This document shows, piece by piece, positions 51,104 through 59,561 of a stretch of DNA of 64,000 nucleotides. Made by a program: the position numbers and the translations under genes. Below the pieces are notes generated by a model. It was not told the DNA's origin. It made no database searches and saw only the letters and a list, made by a program, of their open reading frames with translations. Positions within the stretch are counted from its first letter, which is position 1. The number at the start of each line of letters is the position of its first letter. Source of the DNA: an uncultured Acetatifactor sp. (GTDB lineage Bacteria; Bacillota; Clostridia; Lachnospirales; Lachnospiraceae); NCBI GenBank assembly GCA_947594835.1, contig CANQEH010000001.1:295837-359836 (forward strand). Reading direction: 5' to 3'.

Positions 51104-52081
51104 ATGAAAAAATATGATGTGACGGCAATGGGAGAATTGCTCATTGATTTTACCCTGAACGGAACCAGCGCTCAGGGGAATCCCGTGTTCGAGGCAAATC
51201 CGGGCGGAGCGCCCTGTAATGTACTGGCCATGCTGGCAAAGCTGGGAAAGCGGACGGCGTTCATCGGGAAAGTGGGCGCGGATCAGTTCGGGAGGCAGCT
51301 GCGCGGCACCGTCGAGGAGGCCGGGATAGACGGCCGGTACCTGTTGGAGGACCCGCAGATTCCCACTACGCTTGCTTTTGTGCATACCATGCCGGACGGC
51401 GACCGGGAATTTTCCTTTTACCGAAAGCCCGGAGCAGACATGATGCTGACGGCGAAGGAAATTTCGGAGGAAATGGTGAACGATACCAGAATCTTTCATT
51501 TCGGGACGCTCTCCATGACCCACGAGGGCATCAGAAAAGCTACGCTGAAAGCGCTGGAATATGCAAAGAAAGCAGGCGCGGTCATTTCTCTGGATCCCAA
51601 TCTGAGAGAGCCTTTGTGGGATTCGCTGGCGTCTGCGAAAGAGCAGATGATGAACGCGCTTTCCTACTGTGACATCCTGAAAATTTCCGACAATGAGATA
51701 CAGTTTTTGAGCGGGGAGGAGGATTATGACGCCGGGATTGCATGGCTGCGCGGGAAATTTGATATTCCCCTCATCTGTCTGACCATGGGAAAAGACGGGA
51801 GCCGGGCGTATTACAGGGATCTCCGGGTGGAAGTAAAGGGCTTTGCCCCAAAAGAGGTGGTGGACACCACCGGCGCAGGGGATACCTTCTGCGGCTGTGT
51901 CCTGAATGATATCTGTGAGAAGGGACTGCAGGATCTGACGAAGGAGGATCTGCGAAGGATGCTTGTGTTCGCCAATGCAGCGGCGTCGCTGGTGACGACG
52001 AAAAAAGGCGCGATCCGCTCCCTGCCGGACAAAGAGGAAGTGGAGGCGCTGGCAAAAACGATCGTTGCACCAGAGGTTTGA
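51104..52081 (+). CDS. PfkB-family carbohydrate kinase, fructokinase-like
   Basis: A 325-aa ribokinase-fold enzyme. N-terminal TAMGELLIDF and the sugar-binding NPGGAPCNVLAMLAKLG; C-terminal VVDTTGAGDTFCGCVL (PfkB signature 2 with catalytic Asp ~260). The PGGAPCN motif and ISLDPNLREPLW segment are typical of bacterial fructokinases (ScrK/FruK-like). AAGGAG six to nine bases before ATG 51104. Completes a route from mannosides via mannose and fructose to fructose 6-phosphate. No regulator or transporter is adjacent. Confidence 0.9.
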   Translation: MKKYDVTAMGELLIDFTLNGTSAQGNPVFEANPGGAPCNVLAMLAKLGKRTAFIGKVGADQFGRQLRGTVEEAGIDGRYLLEDPQIPTTLAFVHTMPDGDREFSFYRKPGADMMLTAKEISEEMVNDTRIFHFGTLSMTHEGIRKATLKALEYAKKAGAVISLDPNLREPLWDSLASAKEQMMNALSYCDILKISDNEIQFLSGEEDYDAGIAWLRGKFDIPLICLTMGKDGSRAYYRDLRVEVKGFAPKEVVDTTGAGDTFCGCVLNDICEKGLQDLTKEDLRRMLVFANAAASLVTTKKGAIRSLPDKEEVEALAKTIVAPEV

Positions 52082-52483
52082 CGATCGCAGGAGACAGAAG
52101 AGATTACCAAAAAGATAACAGCAAAGCAGAATAGAACAGTTTCACTGCCTCGGATTCCTTATCTTTGACTTTCTGAATATACAGGCCAAAAGTCTCTGCA
52201 TTTTTCCGGCGTTTGATCACAGCATCCGTGCTGTGATTTTTGGTTTCACCTGGCTGGAACAGGCCGATCCCGTCATAGGATGGCGGTGTGTGAACACCTC
52301 TCTTTTCATTATGACACCCCTAGCGTGCTTTGGCACACATACCAATCAAAATTTGAAAGATTACTTCCAAACTTTGCCCGTATCGCGCTGCGTGAGAGTT
52401 AATACCCTAAAAAATTTTATCGGATGGAAGTATCCCGCCGCAAAAAGGTAGTATATAGGCAGGAGGGAAAAGGAGGTGGGCCC
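52082..52483. repeat. Intergenic hairpin repeats (copy B)
   Basis: A 400-base gap. After a terminator (52216-52241) come GGTGT-GTGA-ACACC (52285-52298), CTCTCTTTTC, AGCGTGC-TTTG-GCACAC (52322-52338), ATACCA, TTTGAAAG and CTGCGTGAGAGTTAATAC (52388-52405). These modules match copy A near 42160-42350 but in another order. No gene or RNA gene is recognised; the sigma factor's ribosome site ends the gap. Confidence 0.7.
52216..52241 (+). terminator. Terminator of mannoside cassette
   Basis: ATCACAGCA (52216-52224), loop TCCG, TGCTGTGAT (52229-52237), then T to 52241. Perfect nine-base stem. It lies 135 nt after the kinase stop. Confidence 0.85.
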
Positions 52484-52916
52484 ATGGAGGATCAGGAAAT
52501 TGTGGAATTGTTTTATGCCAGGTCGCAGCTGGCAGTCCGGCAGCTGCAGGATCAATATGGCGGTTATTTTACAAATTGTCCGCAACCTCGCCATCAAGAA
52601 ATACCATTCCAACAGGGCGCAGAAACGCGACAGCCAGTATGATGTGGCATTGGATGAACTGGAAGAGTGTATCCGGGCAAAAGAGACGGTGGAAGACGAA
52701 TACGCCGTAAAGGAAACCACGGCGGTCATCAATCGGTTCCTGGAGGGGCTGGAGAGGCAGAATCGTATGCTGTTCGTGAGAAGGTATTGGTTTGCGGATT
52801 CCCTGGCGGATATGGCGGAGCAGTTTCAGATCAGCGAGCGGAATGTGTCCCTGCGGCTTCTGAGAATCAGAAAGAAATTAAAGAAATATTTGGAGAAAGA
52901 AGGTGTCTGGATATGA
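52484..52916 (+). pseudogene. ECF-type RNA polymerase sigma factor, frameshifted with internal deletion
   Basis: The start is well marked (AGGAGG at 52471-52476, ATG 52484) and reads MEDQEIVELFYARSQLAVRQLQDQYG, the N terminus of clostridial ECF-like sigma factors. At about 52,560 the frame shifts: the continuation in another frame is IVRNLAIKKYHSNRAQKRDSQYDVALDELEECI..., the normal region after sigma-2, followed by an intact sigma-4 (ADMAEQFQISERNVSLRLLRIRKKL). About 50 residues of region 2, the -10-binding part, are missing. The gene is therefore almost surely inactive. It overlaps its partner by four bases (ATGA). Confidence 0.8.
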
Positions 52917-53884
52917 ACAGGGCGCAGATTTCACAGGCAGTGGGCCAGATTGACCTCAAATTCGTGCAGGAGGCTATGGAGCCGGGACAAAATCCGGCGA
53001 GGGGCGAAACGGCGGTGTGGAAAAGCCCGGCTGCGGCGCGGCGCAAGAGAATCTGCCGCATGGCAGCAGGCCTTGGGATGGCGCTTCTTGCAGTCTCCCT
53101 GGCAACGGTTACAGCCTTTGCCGCCAGCGGGACGTTTCGCAGGACGGTGATCTCTTTTCTCTATCCCCTCTATTCCACGGGGGAGATCAAAGCGCTGGAT
53201 CAGGGTCACAGCACAGGTTCCTTTGGGGAACAGGACACGCTGCTGTCTTTTTTGGATCGCTTTAATGCGGAAAAGCTGGAGTTTGGCGTCAGGGCGGAAA
53301 AAGACGGCGGGTATACTTACTCAATGGCGTCGGATTCCCCGGATGTGATCCTTGCCGTGGTAGACTGCAATATTTCCGGCTATAAGCTGCTTGTGACAAT
53401 GAACCGGCTTGCCTATGAAGACACAGCGGGAATCTGGCAGGTCGTGTCCTACCAGATGGTCACAGAACAGGCGGCAGGGGAGATCCTGGAAAAGACGCCG
53501 GAGTATACGCCCCGGGTAGACGTCCTGCCTGGGACAGAGGCATCGGATGCGGGCGCAGGCCCGTCGGACAGCGTGATCCAGACGGAGGGCGCCAATGCGG
53601 TGATATACAGCGCAGCGGATAAGGATCACATTGTCACCCTGACGGAAGAAGAAAGCGCACAGGCCGCGGAACTTTTCGGGAAATATCCTGTGACGGATGC
53701 GGTCACAGCCGAGGGATTACAGGACAGGGTGGTTCGATATGAGGACATTCTGTATGCCTTTTCGGAGGACGGAGCTGTGATCGTCATGGACGGAAAGCAG
53801 GCGGGCCCGCCCCTGGGCCAGTTTGGACTGAGCGCAGAAGATTTGAAAATACTGATGGAACTGTTTGAAAGCCATGGATTGTAG
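52913..53884 (+). CDS. Membrane-anchored partner of ECF sigma factor (anti-sigma-like)
   Basis: A 323-aa protein: ~45-residue cytoplasmic head with ISQAVGQIDLKFVQEAMEP (typical of proteins paired with these sigma factors), one membrane helix (~53-73, ending TAFAAS), and a ~245-residue extracytoplasmic domain with a Ser/Gly/Asp-rich linker near 205-220. I do not recognise the outer domain. Start overlaps the sigma stop (ATGA), so expression depended on sigma translation. With the sigma gene broken, this protein is probably now without a partner. Confidence 0.7.
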   Translation: MNRAQISQAVGQIDLKFVQEAMEPGQNPARGETAVWKSPAAARRKRICRMAAGLGMALLAVSLATVTAFAASGTFRRTVISFLYPLYSTGEIKALDQGHSTGSFGEQDTLLSFLDRFNAEKLEFGVRAEKDGGYTYSMASDSPDVILAVVDCNISGYKLLVTMNRLAYEDTAGIWQVVSYQMVTEQAAGEILEKTPEYTPRVDVLPGTEASDAGAGPSDSVIQTEGANAVIYSAADKDHIVTLTEEESAQAAELFGKYPVTDAVTAEGLQDRVVRYEDILYAFSEDGAVIVMDGKQAGPPLGQFGLSAEDLKILMELFESHGL

Positions 53885-53916
53885 GTTTCATCCGATCAGA
53901 AGAGGGGCGGGCGGTA

Positions 53917-54834
53917 TCATGCGGTACCGCCTGCCTTTTTCATACGGATTTCCAATAGCACAACAGTCGCCAGCAAAATGCCTGCTGTCAAAATACTCGC
54001 TTCGATTCCGTATATGCCTCCATTGAGTATATTTTCTCCCGCAGACTGAATATGGAATACCGCAGTTACAGTTTCCTCATTGCCGCTCAGATTCAGACCG
54101 AGCACTGCATATAGAATGATATTCCAGAAAGAATGAAGTCCGCAGGCTGCCCAAATGTTCTGAAAGCGAAGTGTCAGCAGACAAAAGATCACTGAAATAA
54201 GCATGAGGTTGACAATGCCAATCTCACCATAGATCAATTCTCCGGCAAACAGCGACGGCCAATGCGGAAGAATAAACACCAAGGTACTAACCCCGATTGC
54301 AACGGAAATATGCGTTTTCTCCATTAAAGCATGGAATACAATGCCTCGGCATAAAAATTCTTCCATTGCTCCCTGCACAACAAAACCTCCGATCAGCAAC
54401 AGAATCATACGAAAGTGAATGTCATCGAAAATTCCGTGATACTCAAAAGCACCTGTCAAAAGAATCATTCCGACTGACATGGCAAGTAAAGCAATCGAAA
54501 GTACAACGCCGATAAAATAATCGTGAACTTTTCCGGTAATCCCCATATCAACAAACGGTTTCTTTTCAATAAGCTTCCAATATAACAGCGCAACGCCGAT
54601 AACGATAATATAGCCATAATATTTTATCAATGTCATGGTCTGCATATCAAACATTTCACCCGCAAGTGGATTTTTCCCACAAACAAAATGCAAAAGAATT
54701 GCAAATCCCTCTGCAGCAAATATGCCGACTATATAGCAGAGCCAGAAAGCCAGAAATTTTTTGACAGCAAACTGCCATACCGGCATATCCTTTCGATTGT
54801 TGAATGGGATAATATTCTGTATAATCTCCTTCAC
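53917..54834 (-). CDS. CPBP-family intramembrane metalloprotease
   Basis: A 305-aa integral membrane protein with about eight helices. The CPBP/Abi motifs are complete: MEEFLCRGIVFHAL (EExxxR), VFILPHWPS (FxxxH) and CGLHSFWN (HxxxN). Members act in prenyl-protein-type processing or bacteriocin self-protection. GTG at 54834 with AAAGG nine bases upstream matches the usual KEIIQNI...NNRKDMPVWQ start of this subgroup; ATG 54855 is the alternative. It is convergent with the anti-sigma-like gene and lies beside a bacteriocin-type two-component/ABC locus. Substrate unknown. Confidence 0.88.
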   Translation of the reverse strand: MKEIIQNIIPFNNRKDMPVWQFAVKKFLAFWLCYIVGIFAAEGFAILLHFVCGKNPLAGEMFDMQTMTLIKYYGYIIVIGVALLYWKLIEKKPFVDMGITGKVHDYFIGVVLSIALLAMSVGMILLTGAFEYHGIFDDIHFRMILLLIGGFVVQGAMEEFLCRGIVFHALMEKTHISVAIGVSTLVFILPHWPSLFAGELIYGEIGIVNLMLISVIFCLLTLRFQNIWAACGLHSFWNIILYAVLGLNLSGNEETVTAVFHIQSAGENILNGGIYGIEASILTAGILLATVVLLEIRMKKAGGTA

Positions 54835-55074
54835 GATGGAAATCCTTTCTGACATACTTTGATTTGTTTTGCTAACATAATAACACAAACCCATTCATTT
54901 TTCTATCACATTTTCATTCAATTTCTCCCGCTGCATGGAACAGTGCGGGAGGGCTGTTTCTTGTTTTACAGTTCGGGTGCTGAGTTTTGCATATCACAGC
55001 AAACACCGACACTGCGCTGGACTATTTTCCAAGCCTCAGGTTTATTGGCAACCCAAGGACGCAGCGCTGTGCGG

Positions 55075-56466
55075 CTATATAAACATAGGCAGGGTGATTT
55101 CCGCCAGAAAGCCCCCGTAACTGCTATGGCCGATCATCACCTCTCCATGGTGGGAAGCCGCAATTTGTTTCACGATTAAAAGCCCCAGGCCGTGCCGCTG
55201 CGGGGCAGTGTTTTCATCGCAGACCATGTAATGCGGCGTGGTGTTCAGTTTTTCAATTTGTGCGTCAGTTGCGCCGATTCCGTTGTCCTCAACGCAGATC
55301 ACACAGTTCTTTTGTTCCTGCGCCACGGAGACATAAATGGTGCAGCCGCTTTCGTTGTGATGGATACAGTTCTGTATGAGATTGGAAACTGCCCGTGTCA
55401 GCAGGCTGCTGTCTGCATTTACCATACAGGCGGAAATCGTTTCTTCGGTCAGCCATTCAATGGGATATTTGCCGTCTATATCCGTATTGATGAAATTTAC
55501 TGCCGCCTGTCTGACAATGGCAACCGCATTTTCCGGCTTCATAGAAATGGGCTGCATATTGTATTCAAGTTTGGAAGCAAGGTTGAGATCATTGATCAAA
55601 TCCCGTATCCGCTGACTTTGCTTTAGGATCATACCCGCCTTGTGCCGCTGTTTTTCTGAGAGATCAGGGGCGGTCTGCAACTGGTCGGCGTAGCCCATGA
55701 CCATGGAGAGCGGTGTGCGGATGTCGTGTGAGACGCCGGCAATCCAGTTTGCCCTTGCGGTTTCCCGTTTTTTCAGCTCCCTCTTTTGCATTTGCAGCAC
55801 TTCGGAGGTGGAGTTGATATGAGAGGCCACCTCGGATAAAAGCCCCGTTTCCTTGATATAGACAGGTTCCCCCGACGGCAGCGCCTGAATCCCGTTTGTG
55901 ATCGGTTTCACAGAGCGAAGTACCTTTGCATTCGCAATCAGATAAATCAGGAGAATGACAAAAACATTCACCGTCAGGACAACAAGGGCGATCTGGGGCG
56001 CATGGGCAATGAACTGATAGTCCCAGCTGGGCCACAGATGTTTCCAGAAGCTGTTTTTTGGGTATCCCAGCACCAAAAGGCCGGTTTTTGTACCGCTTGT
56101 AAAGGTGGGATACCCGTCAATATAGCCGCGTGTCAGGCTTGCAATGTCCGACAGGGTATAATGCATCGGGACAGAATCCGGGAGATCATCACTGTGCCAT
56201 ACGACGGTTTTTGTGTCGTTGTCAATGAGAATCGCCCATGCGCCGGCGGCGCTTAACTCTGCGGCGGCTTCGGCCGGGAGAAGGTAACCGTTCTCAGTCT
56301 GGGAGAGCGCGGCTGCGACCTGCTCCGCCGTACTCCATGGGCGGGCGTTTTCCATCTGGCCGGAAGCGATGATGGCGATAATCACGATATTGACGACGAC
56401 CAATAAAATAAAACTCAAAAGAAGTAATCCGACAAACCGCCGGATCAGCTTTGGCACACTTCTCAT
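55075..56466 (-). CDS. Sensor histidine kinase
   Basis: A 463-aa kinase with TM1 (~10-33), an extracellular loop of ~125 residues, TM2 (~160-182), a HAMP-like linker, HisKA with GVSHDIRTPLSMVMGYADQL (phospho-His ~251) and a HATPase domain (NLIQNCIHHN, VEDNGIG, GLGLLIVKQIAASHHG). The start at 56466 has GAGG six bases upstream and abuts the stop of the response regulator. The large extracellular loop argues for direct ligand sensing. Together with the regulator and the interrupted LanF/BcrA-like ATPase gene it resembles lantibiotic-immunity signalling modules. Confidence 0.93.
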   Translation of the reverse strand: MRSVPKLIRRFVGLLLLSFILLVVVNIVIIAIIASGQMENARPWSTAEQVAAALSQTENGYLLPAEAAAELSAAGAWAILIDNDTKTVVWHSDDLPDSVPMHYTLSDIASLTRGYIDGYPTFTSGTKTGLLVLGYPKNSFWKHLWPSWDYQFIAHAPQIALVVLTVNVFVILLIYLIANAKVLRSVKPITNGIQALPSGEPVYIKETGLLSEVASHINSTSEVLQMQKRELKKRETARANWIAGVSHDIRTPLSMVMGYADQLQTAPDLSEKQRHKAGMILKQSQRIRDLINDLNLASKLEYNMQPISMKPENAVAIVRQAAVNFINTDIDGKYPIEWLTEETISACMVNADSSLLTRAVSNLIQNCIHHNESGCTIYVSVAQEQKNCVICVEDNGIGATDAQIEKLNTTPHYMVCDENTAPQRHGLGLLIVKQIAASHHGEVMIGHSSYGGFLAEITLPMFI

Positions 56467-56467
56467 A

Positions 56468-57199
56468 TCAATCCTCATTCCGGAGCGTTTTACGCTTTTC
56501 GTCCTCCAAAATCAGCTTGTATCCAAGTCCCTTCACTGTGACAAGGGATACCGGCTGAGATGGATTTGTCTCAATCTTTTCCCGGATTCTGCGGATATGC
56601 GCCATCAAGGAATTTTCATAGCCATAGGGATTGTCGCCCCATGCCGCTTCACACAGAGAATCAATGGTTACGATCCGTCCGGCGCTGCGGTAGAGCGCGG
56701 ACAGCAGATCGTGTTCCTTTGCAGTCAGCGGAATATGCTCTCCGTCTTTCCTGACTTCCCCGCGGGAGAAATCTATCACGCTGTTTTTCAGCCGTGCAAG
56801 CGGCTTTTCTTCTTTGTATGTCCGGCGAAGGATTGCGGTAATACGAAACAGCAGTTCCTTGGAGAGAAACGGCTTTACCACATAATCGTCCGCACCGAGG
56901 CCAAAGCCGCGGAATTTGTCCTCCTCCTCGCCGCGGGCGGTCAGAAATAGAACCGGGTAATCGCCGTTTTGCTTTAACCGCTCATAGAGCTCAAAGCCAT
57001 TCCCGTCGGGCAGCATAACATCCAGAACAGCAAGCTCCGGTTGAATCTCTTTTGCCAGCAATAAGGCCTCGCGCACATTTTTGGCAGTGGTAATATTCTG
57101 ATAGCCGTCGTCCTGAAGAATGGATACGACCAGATTTAATAATTCCTGTTCGTCGTCAACAAGCAGAATGCGCTTGCTCTTCAAATATGCAGAATCCAT
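56468..57199 (-). CDS. OmpR-family response regulator
   Basis: A 243-aa regulator. Receiver domain with LLVDDEQE, phospho-acceptor Asp in LAVLDVMLPDGNGF (~57), the switch Thr in LFLTARGE and Lys in DYVVKPF; C-terminal winged helix with LTAKEHDLLSALYRSAG, SLMAHIRRIREKI and VTVKGLGYKLIL. AAGGAAGG precedes the ATG. It is divergent from the broken ABC ATPase gene; the GTAAGGT direct repeats between them are its likely binding sites. Confidence 0.95.
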   Translation of the reverse strand: MDSAYLKSKRILLVDDEQELLNLVVSILQDDGYQNITTAKNVREALLLAKEIQPELAVLDVMLPDGNGFELYERLKQNGDYPVLFLTARGEEEDKFRGFGLGADDYVVKPFLSKELLFRITAILRRTYKEEKPLARLKNSVIDFSRGEVRKDGEHIPLTAKEHDLLSALYRSAGRIVTIDSLCEAAWGDNPYGYENSLMAHIRRIREKIETNPSQPVSLVTVKGLGYKLILEDEKRKTLRNED

Positions 57200-57268
57200 A
57201 GGGATACCTTCCTTCTTGCTTTTCAGTATAGCATGAAATTGTGACCATATCTATGATGCGGACAAAAA

Positions 57269-57322
57269 GTAAGGTAAATGTAAGGTGGGGAGAAGGCTGC
57301 CGTAAGGTTGGCGGAGTACAAT
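57269..57322 (+). promoter_or_regulatory. Response-regulator boxes and promoter of ABC gene
   Basis: GTAAGGT occurs at 57269, 57280 and 57302, spaced 11 and 22 bases, one face of the helix. TACAAT at 57317-57322 serves as -10; the third box covers the region between -35 and -10. Direct repeats on a one-turn period are the usual targets of OmpR-type activators. Confidence 0.7.
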
Positions 57323-57350
57323 CATGGCAGTAAGAAAGGAGATCACCGCT

Positions 57351-57473
57351 ATGAATATCATAGAGACACAAGACCTGACAAAATCCTACGGCAGTTTTAC
57401 GGCTGTTTCCGGGATAAACCTCCATGTGCCAAAGGGGACGGTATATGGATTTCTCGGGCCGAATGGTGCATAG
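57351..57473 (+). pseudogene. LanF/BcrA-like ABC ATPase, cut at Walker A by mobile element
   Basis: AAAGGAG precedes ATG 57351. The product reads [18 protein letters not shown], then [10 protein letters not shown], and stops at 57473. In intact relatives GPNGA continues as GKSTT, so the gene is broken exactly within the P-loop. What follows (from ~57,471) is element DNA with a serine recombinase gene 50 bases away. The rest of the ABC operon should lie beyond the other end of the element, outside this window. Confidence 0.9.
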
Positions 57474-57480
57474 ATTTATA
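57465..57480. other. Left attachment site (attL/attR junction) of the element
   Basis: The host sequence GGTGCA (57465-57470) gives way to TAGATTTATAGAC. The crossover of large serine recombinases leaves only a two-base overlap, so no target duplication is expected; GG, GC or CA within GGTGCA would be candidates. Exact cut point cannot be set from one end. Confidence 0.6.
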
Positions 57481-57523
57481 GACAACTTTGCCTAAAGATT
57501 TGATACCAACACGCCGCTAATCG

Positions 57524-59221
57524 TTATACGGCGTTGTTGGCTTTTATCAGCTCAAGGTTATGTTGGTTGTTTTCGATAAACTCAATAATACGCTTGTGTT
57601 GGTCGGCAAAGTTAAATTGAATTGTAATCTCGTTGTTTTCGTGGACGTATATGGTATCAATCAATTCTACCAAAAGCCCACGGTCAAGGCTTTTCACATT
57701 CTCATGTTTTAAGAATGTTGTCAGATAAGGGTTGTCATTTCCTACGCCCTTTTCTGATAGCTGAATTTCCGTTTGCAGGTTGGCGATTATGCCTTTTACC
57801 TGCTCTGCCTGCTGTTCAAACTTGGCTTTCATTCTCGTATATTCAGCACGGGTTATGTCCCCGCATTTCCAGTCCATATAAAGGTTATCTGTAACGCAGG
57901 TAAGTTTTTCAAGCTCCTTGCTGCGGTCTTTCAAAAGCTGTTGTAACCGCTTTGATTGGGTGCAGACGGTAGAAGTGTTGTTGATCTCCTTTACTACCTC
58001 TGCCATATCCCCCACAAGGGAGATTTGCGCTTGTACGGCTTTCAATACTGCTTCGTGTAAGACTTCTTCCTTTATGACGTGCCGGGTGCATTTGTCCTTT
58101 GACTTAAAGACGTATGTACTGCAAACATAATAAACATAGGTCTTGTTTGGCTTGTTGCACGTCTTTCTTGTCATAGAGCGTTGGCAGTCCGCACACCTTA
58201 GCAAGCCGGAAAAAAGATAAAGCTGTTTCCTGCCCGGTGCTGTGCGGGTGTCCCGTTCCTGTAACCGCTGTGCCTTGTCGAATGTTTCCCGGTCAATGAT
58301 TGCTTCGTGGGTGTTCTCCACAATGAACCATTCTTCTTTCGGCGGGGAAACTTTCTCATGCACTTTGTAGCTGATTGCCTTTTGCTTCCCCTGTACCATG
58401 TTCCCGATATACATTTCATTTTTAAGGATAGTACAGACGGTGGAAATTCCCCACATACCGTCATTTTTGCTTATTCTCGGTGTCTGCAAATTCAAGCCCT
58501 TGCTGTGCTTGTATGCGGTGGGTGTGGGTATTCCCATTTCAGTCAGCTTCTTGGTAATGCCTAACTTGCTCATGCCCTCGTCAACGAACCAGTGAAAAAT
58601 ATTCCTCACTACCTCGGCGGCTTCTTCATCAATCACAAAGGCGTTTTTGTTTTCCGGGTCTTTCACATACCCATAAGGGGCAAATGCGCCGATAAACTCG
58701 CCTTTCCTGCGCTTGGTGTTGAACGTCCGGCGTACATCATTTGAGGTTTTCGCTGCGTAGCGGTCATTCATCAGCCCGGTTATGGGTACTTCCATTCCCT
58801 GTACTGCGTCCGGGTTCTTGAATGTGTCAAGTGACGGGTCGCCAATGCTGATAAAGCGTACCCCGTATAAGGGGAATACCTTTTCCAAAAAATAACCTTG
58901 ATCGGAGTAGTTACGGAAAGCCCTTGATAATGTCTTGCAGATGATACAGTTGACAGTCCCGGCTTCCACGTCATGTATCAGCCGTTGAAATTCGGGGCGT
59001 TCGTAGTCCGTCCCGGTCAGCCCGTCGTCTGCGTATACATCAACAATGATATACTCGCCCTCGAAAAATTCCTCGATATACTCCGTGATGATTTTTCTTT
59101 GGTTGGTTACGCTCAAACTTTCGTCGTTCCCGTCGTCTTTGGATAGTCTTATGTAGACAGCAATCCTCCATACAATACGGCTTATAGTGGGTTGGTTCTG
59201 TGTTTTCCTAATGCGTGGCAT
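57524..59221 (-). CDS. Large serine recombinase (TndX/TnpX-like)
   Basis: Site-specific recombinase of 565 aa that excises and inserts the element. Catalytic domain with AVYIRLSKDDG (Ser ~27), SLSVTNQRKII, DVYADDGLTGTDYERPEFQRL and KTLSRAFRN; recombinase domain with APYGYVKDP; zinc-ribbon LLRCADCQRSMTR and YYVC; and a C-terminal coiled coil (~430-500). It sits about 50 bases from the element end, as normal for this class, and is transcribed toward the junction. Small C-terminal truncation is not apparent. Confidence 0.95.
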   Translation of the reverse strand: MPRIRKTQNQPTISRIVWRIAVYIRLSKDDGNDESLSVTNQRKIITEYIEEFFEGEYIIVDVYADDGLTGTDYERPEFQRLIHDVEAGTVNCIICKTLSRAFRNYSDQGYFLEKVFPLYGVRFISIGDPSLDTFKNPDAVQGMEVPITGLMNDRYAAKTSNDVRRTFNTKRRKGEFIGAFAPYGYVKDPENKNAFVIDEEAAEVVRNIFHWFVDEGMSKLGITKKLTEMGIPTPTAYKHSKGLNLQTPRISKNDGMWGISTVCTILKNEMYIGNMVQGKQKAISYKVHEKVSPPKEEWFIVENTHEAIIDRETFDKAQRLQERDTRTAPGRKQLYLFSGLLRCADCQRSMTRKTCNKPNKTYVYYVCSTYVFKSKDKCTRHVIKEEVLHEAVLKAVQAQISLVGDMAEVVKEINNTSTVCTQSKRLQQLLKDRSKELEKLTCVTDNLYMDWKCGDITRAEYTRMKAKFEQQAEQVKGIIANLQTEIQLSEKGVGNDNPYLTTFLKHENVKSLDRGLLVELIDTIYVHENNEITIQFNFADQHKRIIEFIENNQHNLELIKANNAV

Positions 59222-59300
59222 TTGTCCTCCAATCCCCCTATAACCACACGTCTATTATACCATAGAACGGAGATTATTTCAGCATTTTTCAACATATTTT

Positions 59301-59561
59301 TTAACCTTTTTTCAGACCGCCGAAAAAGCTGATTAGGTGCGAATTGAGGTCATTTCCCGCAGGCGCAAAGGACAGACGGACGACTGTTTCCCCGCAGCGA
59401 AAACAATACGGGTTCTTTATCTGTTCAAGGTACGCTTTCATGCGTTCCGTGGCAGAAAGCCCCGTATCAATGGAAACATGGTTTATGTCCGTCAGTTGTG
59501 CGGGGTCGGTCGTATCTGTCCCCTGCCTGCTCATAAAGTCCAGTTGTTCACTATTTATCAT
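59301..59561 (-). CDS. Small conserved protein of mobile elements (DUF6870-like)
   Basis: An 86-aa protein, start fixed by AAAGGAGGG before ATG 59561. It has ERMKAYLEQIKNPYCFRCGETVVRLSFA, with a CxxC pair that may bind zinc. Similar small proteins are common next to recombinases in Lachnospiraceae elements, and I would place it with DUF6870 by recall. Role unknown. Lies 80 nt upstream of the recombinase gene on the same strand. Confidence 0.6.
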   Translation of the reverse strand: MINSEQLDFMSRQGTDTTDPAQLTDINHVSIDTGLSATERMKAYLEQIKNPYCFRCGETVVRLSFAPAGNDLNSHLISFFGGLKKG

